The notes beneath the pieces were generated by a model. That model did no database searches. It had not been told where the DNA came from and saw only the letters and a program-made list of their open reading frames with translations. Both the position numbers and the translations under genes were made by a program. Shown here one piece after another: positions 1 through 4,601 of a DNA stretch of 7,497 nt (positions are counted from its first letter, which is position 1; each line of letters starts with the position of its first letter). Origin of the DNA: SZUA-229 sp041589175 (GTDB lineage Bacteria; Pseudomonadota; Gammaproteobacteria; SZUA-229). The stretch lies in assembly GCA_041589175.1 (NCBI GenBank), contig JBFHWF010000089.1, positions 1 to 7,497 of the forward strand, written 5' to 3'.

Positions 1-240
1 AATAAAAAAATAATATAAAATATTTATAAAATATAAATAATTTTTATATTTTTTGGGACAGCGCGACACTTGAAAATAAAGCCAGGCGCCATATTTATAT
101 TCTTTCGATGGATTGGCATTTATCGAATCAAATGCGATTAATATATGGTGACGTGTGTAACCTGCCCACGTAATGAGAGGATGATGTAAGTATTTATATA
201 GTAATAATTGTTAAGTTGTGAATATGTATTTGTGGGGGTG
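1..240. other. AT-rich non-coding left edge
   Basis: The first ~55 bases are almost purely A and T, and the rest stays AT-rich apart from two short GC-rich patches near 57-92 and 148-171. I see no convincing gene, RNA or terminator here. A 6-bp inverted repeat with an 8-nt loop lies at 116-135 (GCATTT/AAATGC). The base composition is clearly unlike the balanced composition of the housekeeping genes to the right. It lies beyond the 3' end of a tRNA gene, so foreign DNA inserted at the tRNA is possible, but no integrase or second attachment site is inside the window. Confidence 0.5.
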
Positions 241-242
241 TT

Positions 243-419
243 ATGAAAAGTTTTGAAGCAAATGAATACAGTCTTTCACATGCCGATAAATTAAAACAGC
301 GGTACATTGATGATTTTCTGAGGACGTCCGCGCGTTACCTGCTCTCGACGAGCATGGATCATCAGTTGAACCGACAGGAATGGTACCAGAGGCCGGACTC
401 GAACCGGCACGCTTTTTAG
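243..419 (+). CDS. small hypothetical ORF (58 aa) ending antisense inside tRNA-Leu
   Basis: I do not recognise this protein. It begins MKSFEANEYSLSHADKLKQR and reads for 58 codons to a TAG at 417-419. A purine-rich GGGGG stretch at 234-238, four bases before the ATG, is a plausible ribosome binding site. The first ~46 residues are charged and hydrophilic, without membrane segment or signal peptide, and look like normal coding sequence. The last 13 codons are the complement of the tRNA-Leu gene (381-419), giving the PDSNRHAF-type tail that often appears when a frame reads through a tRNA. It may be a real small gene, the 5' remnant of a gene cut off at the tRNA boundary, or chance. The ribosome-binding site favours the first two. 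Confidence 0.3.
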   Translation: MKSFEANEYSLSHADKLKQRYIDDFLRTSARYLLSTSMDHQLNRQEWYQRPDSNRHAF

Positions 420-467
420 GGCGGGGGATTTTGAATCCCCTGTGTCTACCAATTTCACCACTCTGGC
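381..467 (-). tRNA. tRNA-Leu (anticodon CAA)
   Basis: An 87-nt gene read on the minus strand folds as a complete class II tRNA. It has a 7-bp acceptor stem, a 3-bp D stem (GTG/CAC), and an anticodon stem GGGGA/TCCCC with loop TTCAAAA, so the anticodon is CAA and it reads UUG. The long variable arm has a CGC/GCG stem, and the T arm is GCCGG-TTCGAGT-CCGGC. Discriminator A73, a leucine identity base, is followed by an encoded CCA (381-383). The first acceptor pair is G1-U72 rather than the usual G1-C72. It resembles E. coli leuX in layout. Its first 22 nt are repeated twice more in the flanking tandem array. Confidence 0.95.
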
Positions 468-495
468 ATATTTTGAACGATTCCATTCGAATCAA

Positions 496-519
496 GTGCA
501 CTACATCCTGTAAGTGCAC
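496..519. other. hairpin in first repeat copy (GTGCAC/GTGCAC)
   Basis: A 10-bp stem with one bulged A and a 3-nt loop: GTGCAC-TACA, loop TCC, TGTA-A-GTGCAC. An identical copy is at 650-673. The third repeat copy has lost the distal arm through its 38-bp deletion. No T-run follows on either strand, so it is not an intrinsic terminator. Confidence 0.7.
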
Positions 520-573
520 AGGGGATCCATGTTGATTTTTGAATCCCATACCGGTGTGCTGCGCACGCTTATC

Positions 574-594
574 TGCGGGTCGTCTTCACCCGCA
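574..594. other. perfect 7-bp hairpin in first repeat copy
   Basis: The arms TGCGGGT and ACCCGCA flank a 7-nt loop (CGTCTTC on plus, GAAGACG on minus). An identical copy lies at 729-749. The geometry (long GC-rich stem, 7-nt loop) superficially resembles an anticodon arm, but the loop lacks the expected U33. No T-run follows. It begins 7 nt after the isolated tRNA 5' fragment in the tRNA direction of transcription. Confidence 0.75.
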
Positions 595-599
595 AGAAC

Positions 600-754
600 C
601 TACCAATTTCACCACTCTGGCATATTTTGAACGATTCCATTCGAATCAAGTGCACTACATCCTGTAAGTGCACAGGGGATCCATGTTGATATTTTGAATC
701 CCATACCGGTGTGCTGCGCACGCTTATCTGCGGGTCGTCTTCACCCGCAAGAAC
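600..754 (-). repeat. second full repeat copy with isolated tRNA-Leu 5' fragment
   Basis: Positions 600-621 repeat the first 22 nt of the tRNA perfectly (acceptor 5' strand, D-stem 5' strand and most of the D loop). The sequence then departs from the tRNA at a sharp junction, so no D stem, anticodon arm or 3' half follows. It is therefore a tRNA fragment, not a functional tRNA. The remaining 133 bp match the copy next to the tRNA apart from one base insertion in the T-run near 689-693. Confidence 0.9.
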
Positions 755-837
755 CTACCAATTTCAGCACTCTGGCATATTCTGAACGATTTCATTCGAA
801 TCAAGTGCACTACATCCCGTAACCGGTGTACTGCGCA
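755..837 (-). repeat. third, degenerate repeat copy
   Basis: This outermost copy keeps the tRNA 5' fragment (755-776), with one substitution in the D-stem strand (GTG to GCT). It carries several further substitutions in the leader part. It lacks a 38-bp internal segment (the second arm of one hairpin through the anticodon-like stretch) and the 34-bp end containing the 7-bp hairpin. Homology stops at about 837, where single-copy sequence begins. It looks older than the two near-identical copies, or it is the ancestral flank. Confidence 0.85.
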
Positions 838-857
838 ATCCTACTGGCGGACTGATT

Positions 858-863
858 ATTATG
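858..863 (-). promoter_or_regulatory. possible -10 box for the tRNA-Leu/repeat transcript
   Basis: On the minus strand, CATAAT (5 of 6 to TATAAT) is followed by a GC-containing discriminator-like stretch. It lies between the chemoreceptor terminator and the repeat array, as expected for a promoter driving the array and tRNA. No recognisable -35 element sits 16-18 bp upstream, where only the terminator T-run lies. A second weak candidate inside each repeat is TTGCGG-N16-GATAAG (595 to 568 in the first copy). Confidence 0.2.
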
Positions 864-879
864 TGCTGTAGCACTGCAT

Positions 880-906
880 AAAAAAGCCGCTTGTTCAGAA
901 GCGGCT
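880..906 (-). terminator. intrinsic terminator of the chemoreceptor gene
   Basis: The arms AGCCGCTT (885-892) and AAGCGGCT (899-906) form a perfect 8-bp stem with a 6-nt loop. Read on the minus strand, a run of six T (complement of 880-885) follows. It sits 35 bp after the chemoreceptor stop codon and separates that gene from the tRNA/repeat unit transcribed in the same direction. Confidence 0.92.
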
Positions 907-941
907 ATTCTAACGATTTTTACAGCTTGAGCAAGAAAAGC

Positions 942-2120
942 TTATAGCTGGAACTTGGATACCAGTTGTTGCAGGTTATTGGCCAGGTTAGACAGGCCCT
1001 GGCTCTCCTGATTGGTGCGTTCTGCACCGTCCTTGCTTTCACTGGCAATCTGGCTGATGTTCTGCATATTCTGGTTTATCTCCACAGCTACACCCGATTG
1101 GGAACCGGCTTCATCATTAATGAGCGTATTCATTTCTGTGATAGCCTGTACCGCCTGGGTGATCTGTTGTAGCGACTTACCGGCTTCGGTAGCGTAATTG
1201 ACACTCTCTGCTGCCTGGCTCTGACCTTTTTCCATGACCTCAACGGTATCGCGGGATACCGTTTGCAGGGTTTCGATCATCTCCTGAATTTCCATGGTGG
1301 ATTCCTGGGTTTTGCTGGCGAGGGTTCGAACTTCGTCGGCCACCACGGCAAAGCCACGTCCCTGCTCACCGGCACGGGCGGCTTCGATAGCGGCATTTAG
1401 TGCCAGCAGGTTGGTTTGTTCGGAAATACCCTGGATAACGTCCAGTACGCCTCCGATATTGATACTTTCAGCTTCAACCCGGTTGATGGAATTAGCCGCG
1501 TTTTCAACGGCGTTGGCAAGGGTCTGGATAGAGCGTACGGTTTGTCCAACGACCTGATTGCCTTTTTCTGATTCGTCTTTGGCAATGGCTGCGGCTTCTG
1601 CTGCCTGGGCAGCTTTGTTGGAAACATCCTGAGCTATCTGTGTCATTCTCTGGATGGCCATTTCAACATTCTGGGTTTGCATATGCTGGTTTTGCACGCC
1701 AGTGCTGGTTGCATCCGCAACAACGCAGATCTGGTTGACGCTGTTAAGCATCTGCTCGCTGCTATTTTTCAATTCACTCACGACACTACGTAAGGTGTCT
1801 GCCATTTTGTTAAAACTGTCGATGATTTCTCCGATGACATCATGGCTTTCCATATTGCAGGTAAAGCTAAGATCATGGTTACTGATAGCGGTAGAAATCT
1901 GAGCGATACGCTTGAGCTTACTAATCAATAACAGGTTAAGGATATAGTAATTAGCAATACCGATGATGGTACCGGCTACAAGGCAGCCAATTACAAACCA
2001 CCAGTACAGACCTTCCTTGAATTCGACAAATAGCCCGGCATAAAACGGGAATATGATGCCCATGGAGAGACCAAAGCCAAGAAAAGCAAACAGTATATTG
2101 CGGAGTATGCTGGGTTTCAT
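942..2120 (-). CDS. methyl-accepting chemotaxis protein without a large sensor domain
   Basis: This 392-residue protein signals to the CheA/CheW chemotaxis apparatus from the inner membrane. Two hydrophobic helices (about 7-31 and 41-66) are separated by only about ten residues (around EFKEGLYWW), so almost no periplasmic ligand domain exists. A HAMP-like linker follows (about 65-117), then a long coiled-coil signalling domain. Its hairpin tip at about 228-270 carries the hallmark ISEQTNLLALNAAIEAARAG and GRGFAVVADEVRTLA stretches. The flanking Gln/Glu/Ala-rich heptads are the usual methylation regions. There is no C-terminal NWETF-type CheR tether. It is single, with its own promoter and terminator, and no che genes are nearby. 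It may sense a membrane or cytoplasmic cue, or a partner protein. The family call is secure; the ligand is unknown. Confidence 0.95.
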   Translation of the reverse strand: MKPSILRNILFAFLGFGLSMGIIFPFYAGLFVEFKEGLYWWFVIGCLVAGTIIGIANYYILNLLLISKLKRIAQISTAISNHDLSFTCNMESHDVIGEIIDSFNKMADTLRSVVSELKNSSEQMLNSVNQICVVADATSTGVQNQHMQTQNVEMAIQRMTQIAQDVSNKAAQAAEAAAIAKDESEKGNQVVGQTVRSIQTLANAVENAANSINRVEAESINIGGVLDVIQGISEQTNLLALNAAIEAARAGEQGRGFAVVADEVRTLASKTQESTMEIQEMIETLQTVSRDTVEVMEKGQSQAAESVNYATEAGKSLQQITQAVQAITEMNTLINDEAGSQSGVAVEINQNMQNISQIASESKDGAERTNQESQGLSNLANNLQQLVSKFQL

Positions 2121-2158
2121 TTAAGCGCCTGTTTTTTATGTGTTAATTATATTCAGAG

Positions 2159-2187
2159 AATATAGTTGCCATACCAGCATCTGGCAA
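2159..2187 (-). promoter_or_regulatory. sigma70-like promoter of the chemoreceptor gene
   Basis: On the minus strand a -35 box TTGCCA (2182-2187, 5 of 6) and a -10 box TATATT (2159-2164, 5 of 6) are separated by exactly 17 bp, about 40 bp before the ATG. A second perfect TATAAT lies at 2146-2151 but has no good -35 element. AGGCG about 6 bases before the ATG may act as a ribosome binding site. Confidence 0.6.
2166..2187. promoter_or_regulatory. operator-like dyad over the chemoreceptor -35 box
   Basis: TTGCCA (2166-2171) and TGGCAA (2182-2187) form a perfect 6-bp inverted repeat spaced by 10 bp. A nested CCAG/CTGG pair lies inside at 2174-2184. One arm is the -35 hexamer itself. The spacing (about 16 bp centre to centre) is what a dimeric repressor could use. 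No T-run follows, so it is not a terminator. The regulator is unknown, and chance is possible at this arm length. Confidence 0.35.
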
Positions 2188-2212
2188 GGAAACGGGCGCT
2201 TTTGCAGTGAAA

Positions 2213-2518
2213 TTAGGCGGTAGGGAAAACCTGTTTGAAGGGTTTAACGACAACAGATTCATAGACGCCTGCTGCGATATATGGGTCAGCATCTGCCCAG
2301 CTTTGTGCGTCTTTCAGAGAACCGAATTCGGCGACTACAAGGCTACCGGTAAATCCGTTTTCTCCAGGATCATTACTGTCAATGGCAGGGTGGGGACCGG
2401 CGATAACCAGGCGGCCTTCATCCTGTAACTGTTGCAGTCGCGCCAGGTGATCCGGACGTGCCTTGAGACGGTCCTGCAGGCTGTTGTCTACATCCTGGGA
2501 GATAATGGCATATAACAT
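2213..2518 (-). CDS. YciI family protein
   Basis: A 101-residue protein of full family length with the YciI ferredoxin-like alpha/beta fold. Family landmarks are the N-terminal MLYAIIS strand, RPDHLARL with the conserved histidine (H24), GRLVIAGP (36-42), GSLVVAEF (58-65), and DPYIAAGVY with the conserved aspartate (D78). The His/Asp pair is the proposed active-site dyad in the family, whose members resemble muconolactone isomerase-like enzymes. The physiological substrate is not established. The ATG lies 5 bp after the yciB stop, with only a weak GAG upstream, so translation is probably coupled to yciB. The two form a minus-strand operon transcribed from the divergent region near 3200. No terminator is visible after the stop. 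Confidence 0.93.
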   Translation of the reverse strand: MLYAIISQDVDNSLQDRLKARPDHLARLQQLQDEGRLVIAGPHPAIDSNDPGENGFTGSLVVAEFGSLKDAQSWADADPYIAAGVYESVVVKPFKQVFPTA

Positions 2519-2523
2519 AGTGC

Positions 2524-3165
2524 TTACTCTGTTGGTTTCTCGTTATTATCATCCTGCATATGTCGGCTCAGGTAGACAGCCTGGCCAATAACAAAGATCA
2601 GGGTCATGCCCATCAGGCCAAATAACTTGAAGTCGACCCAGAAGTCCATTCGGGTTTTTTCATCCAGGTCGGTGGCGTAATAGAAAGCGACATACAGGTT
2701 GGCAAGACCGCTAATTATAAAGAAAGCCACCCAGGAAACATTGAGCTTTAGCCAGACTTCGGCCGCTAGTTTTAGCTGGCTACCCATCATGCGCTCGACG
2801 AGGTTCTTTTCCCCGATAAACTGGCTGGCCAGGAAGACGCCCGCAAATACCCAGTTAAGTACGGTCGGTTTCCATTGAATAAAGGCCGGGTCACCAAAAA
2901 CGATGGTAATACCGCCCAGGCCACTGATGAGTAGTAGCGAAAAAATATGCATGCGCTCAAAGCGGCGGTGTTTGAGCCAGAAGCCCCCCACCTGAATAAA
3001 ACTGGCGACAATGGCGATACCAGTGGCCACAATCGTCGCGATAATGACTTCAGGTTGATCCGGGTTGATCCACTGTCCCGCGGGTGTGTTTTCGGTAATC
3101 AGGGTGTAGTTGTGGTAACCCAGGAAAAACAGGATTACCGGCATCAGGTCGTAAAATACTTTCAT
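2524..3165 (-). CDS. yciB: inner membrane protein YciB (septation protein A, IspZ family)
   Basis: A 213-residue polytopic inner-membrane protein of the YciB/IspZ family, linked in other bacteria to cell envelope integrity and septation. The start MKVFYDLMPVILFFLGY aligns with the E. coli N-terminus (MKQFLDFLPLVVFF), which fixes the ATG even though no clear ribosome binding site precedes it. Membrane segments lie at about 5-22, 41-60, 74-90, 103-118, 143-163 and 181-199. Landmarks include FIQWKPTVLNW (95-105), SGLANLYVAF (152-161), WVDFKLFGL (176-184) and a C-terminal SRHM. It is about 34 residues longer than the E. coli protein. Most of the extra length is in the first loop (about 21-40) and in the loop at 163-175. 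First gene of a two-gene operon with yciI. Confidence 0.95.
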   Translation of the reverse strand: MKVFYDLMPVILFFLGYHNYTLITENTPAGQWINPDQPEVIIATIVATGIAIVASFIQVGGFWLKHRRFERMHIFSLLLISGLGGITIVFGDPAFIQWKPTVLNWVFAGVFLASQFIGEKNLVERMMGSQLKLAAEVWLKLNVSWVAFFIISGLANLYVAFYYATDLDEKTRMDFWVDFKLFGLMGMTLIFVIGQAVYLSRHMQDDNNEKPTE

Positions 3166-3325
3166 GTTACTAGTGCGTCAAAATGGAATGGCGAGATTAG
3201 CACGAATTTAGATCGGATAATATGCCACAAAACCTGAGATTATTGCTCAAAATTTAAGCACTTAGATCGGCCTGCCGTATTTTTCCTTTGCCTCGGCGGG
3301 TGTTTGCGTCAGAATAGCTGCCCTT
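3166..3325. promoter_or_regulatory. divergent intergenic region yciB / yciO
   Basis: These 160 bp must contain the starts of both transcripts. On the minus strand TATTAT (3217-3222, 5 of 6) is a candidate -10 for yciB, but no matching -35 sits upstream. On the plus strand TTGCCT-N16-CAGAAT is a weak candidate for yciO that would leave an almost leaderless mRNA. A direct repeat TTAGATCGG occurs at 3208-3216 and 3262-3270, each preceded by GCAC, 54 bp apart. It might be a paired regulator site. No ribosome binding site is obvious for either gene. Confidence 0.35.
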
Positions 3326-3946
3326 ATGAGCCAGTATTTTGAAATTCACCCGGAAAATCCGCAGAAGCGACTGATCTATCAGGCGGTAGAGATTATTCGT
3401 GATGGCGGCGTTGTGGTGTATCCCACCGATTCCAGCTATGCCATTGGTTGCCACCTGGGTGACAAGAATGCCATGGAGCGGATACGCCGTATTCGTCGGG
3501 TCGATGACAAGCATCATTTCACCCTGGTGTGTAGTGATCTCTCGGAAATCGCCACCTATGCCAGGGTAAGCAACGCGGATTACCGTATGCTCAAGTCGCT
3601 TACCCCCGGACCTTATACCTTCCTGCTCAAGGCGACCCACGAAGTGCCACGTCGGTTGATGCACCCCAAACGGCGGGTGATTGGTATTCGTGTGGTCGAT
3701 AATCCCATCGTGCAGGCCATGCTTGAGGAGCTAGGCCAGCCTATTATGAGCTCGACCCTGATCCTGCCGGGGAAAGACATGCCCGAAACAGATCCTGAGG
3801 TGATTCGAGATTTCCTCGAACATGATGTCGATCTGGTGATCGATGGCGGCAACTGTGGCTTCGAGCCAACCACAGTTATTCGCATGGCGGAAGGTGCTCC
3901 CGAGGTCGTAAGGCAGGGCAAGGGTATGGACCACGGGCTTGATTAA
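3326..3946 (+). CDS. yciO: YciO, YrdC/Sua5-like protein
   Basis: A 206-residue, full-length YciO. It starts MSQYFEIHPENPQKRLIYQA, nearly matching E. coli YciO, so the ATG is well supported despite a poor ribosome binding site. It has the single YrdC-like domain that binds nucleotide and double-stranded RNA: VVYPTDSSYAIGC (30-42), the basic DKHHFTLVC stretch (61-69), TPGPYTFLLKAT (93-104), GIRVVDNPI (120-128), SSTLILPG (142-149) and PTTVI...VVRQGKG (181-200). Family homologues TsaC/Sua5 make threonylcarbamoyl-AMP for t6A in tRNA. YciO is a distinct branch whose in vivo role is not settled and which lacks the Sua5 C-terminal domain. First gene of the plus-strand cluster, followed after one base by the protease gene. 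Confidence 0.95.
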   Translation: MSQYFEIHPENPQKRLIYQAVEIIRDGGVVVYPTDSSYAIGCHLGDKNAMERIRRIRRVDDKHHFTLVCSDLSEIATYARVSNADYRMLKSLTPGPYTFLLKATHEVPRRLMHPKRRVIGIRVVDNPIVQAMLEELGQPIMSSTLILPGKDMPETDPEVIRDFLEHDVDLVIDGGNCGFEPTTVIRMAEGAPEVVRQGKGMDHGLD

Positions 3947-3947
3947 T

Positions 3948-4592
3948 ATGGATCTGTTAACCACAATTTTTCTCTACGCTTTACCCATTCTGCTGGCTGT
4001 CAGCCTGCATGAGGCGGCCCATGGCTGGATTGCCCATCTACTAGGGGATTCCACGGCACTCCGGTTAGGGCGCCTGACAGCAAACCCACTCAAGCACATA
4101 GATCCCATTGGCACCGTAGCCGTACCCATTGTGATGGTATTGCTGCTTGGCTTTCCCTTTGGCTGGGCCAAACCGGTGCCAGTTGATGTGCGTAATTTTC
4201 AGAACCCTCAGAAAGATATGGCTCTGGTGGCGCTGGCTGGGCCGGTTTCAAATCTGTTGATGGCAATCTTCTGGACAGTCGTACTGGTTGTCGCGATAAA
4301 GCTGTTACCAGGCTCTGGTCTTGGTCGAGCACTAAAGGTGATGGCTGAAGTGGGTGTGATGATCAATATTGTATTGATGGTGCTAAATTTACTCCCTGTG
4401 CCGCCACTGGATGGGGGGCGTGTGATCACAGGGGTTATGCCCTTTTCCGTGGCAGTGTGGGTGGCTAAATTTGAGACCCTCGGTATGTGGCTGGTTATTT
4501 TTCTGTTAGCCAGCGGATTTCTGGGTAAAATACTCATGCCCATGGTTCAGGGTGTACAGAAAAACCTCTATTCAATATTCGGATTAGGCTAA
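3948..4592 (+). CDS. site-2 protease family (M50) membrane metallopeptidase
   Basis: A 214-residue intramembrane zinc metalloprotease homologue. The zinc-binding HExxH is HEAAH at residues 21-25 in the first membrane helix. The third ligand lies in PPLDGGRV (152-159, D155). Other family marks are NPLKHIDPIG (46-55), GWAKPVPV (72-79) and AGPVSN (98-102). Four or more hydrophobic helices are visible (about 5-24, 57-72, 91-118, 135-150, 178-196). It lacks a PDZ domain, so it belongs to the short M50B type and not to RseP. I chose the ATG one base after the yciO stop. An in-frame TTG three codons earlier (3939) would overlap yciO and is less likely. Substrate unknown; it is co-transcribed with tRNA-related and chromosome-organisation genes by gene order only. 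Confidence 0.93.
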   Translation: MDLLTTIFLYALPILLAVSLHEAAHGWIAHLLGDSTALRLGRLTANPLKHIDPIGTVAVPIVMVLLLGFPFGWAKPVPVDVRNFQNPQKDMALVALAGPVSNLLMAIFWTVVLVVAIKLLPGSGLGRALKVMAEVGVMINIVLMVLNLLPVPPLDGGRVITGVMPFSVAVWVAKFETLGMWLVIFLLASGFLGKILMPMVQGVQKNLYSIFGLG

Positions 4593-4596
4593 GGAG
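4591..4596 (+). promoter_or_regulatory. strong ribosome binding site for trpS (TTG start)
   Basis: AAGGAG overlaps the last two bases of the protease stop codon and lies five bases before a TTG. No ATG or GTG stands at this spacing, and the next in-frame ATG (residue 15) would remove the conserved VLSGMRPTG start. This decides the rare TTG start at 4602. Confidence 0.85.
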
Positions 4597-4601
4597 ATAT
4601 T

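Larger units (their letters stand above)
446..837 (-). repeat. tandem array of a ~154-bp unit carrying the 5' end of tRNA-Leu
   Basis: Three copies lie in direct orientation: 446-599 (154 bp), 600-754 (155 bp) and 755-837 (83 bp, shortened). The first two are identical except for one inserted base in a T-rich run. The unit consists of tRNA-Leu positions 1-22 plus the tRNA 5' flank, so the innermost copy's tRNA part is the start of the real gene and the other two are isolated 5' fragments. Read in the tRNA direction, each full unit has the 22-nt tRNA start, a 7-bp hairpin, an anticodon-arm-like segment, a second hairpin, and an AT-rich leader up to the next tRNA start. It is probably transcribed as leader of the tRNA if the promoter lies beyond 837. 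I know of no named family for it. Confidence 0.9.

Noticed and set aside
468..500. Promoter TTGATT-N17-AATATG directly in front of each tRNA 5' end
   Set aside because: The would-be -10 box touches tRNA position 1, so transcription would start inside the tRNA.
241..549. 102-codon minus-strand ORF through tRNA-Leu and the first repeat
   Set aside because: Its middle is the tRNA gene read as protein (a known artefact pattern) and the start lies in the repeat unit; no ribosome binding site or family resemblance.
446..837. CRISPR array
   Set aside because: Units are ~154 bp, adjacent without unique spacers, and only three; no cas genes.
446..837. Integron attC sites or an IS element
   Set aside because: The hairpins lack the attC core motifs (GTTRRRY/RYYYAAC), there are no cassette ORFs, no transposase, and the array is explained by tandem duplication of the tRNA start and its leader.
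966..1902. Several plus-strand ORFs opposite the chemoreceptor
   Set aside because: Shadow frames of the strongly supported minus-strand receptor gene; low-complexity artefact proteins.
2166..2187. Terminator of the yciB-yciI operon
   Set aside because: The dyad has no T-run on the minus strand and coincides with a good promoter.
3254..3664. 136-codon minus-strand ORF opposite yciO
   Set aside because: Antisense shadow of yciO; would also collide with the divergent promoter region.
3939..3947. TTG start for the site-2 protease
   Set aside because: An ATG three codons downstream, one base after the yciO stop, fits the family N-terminus and the operon spacing better.
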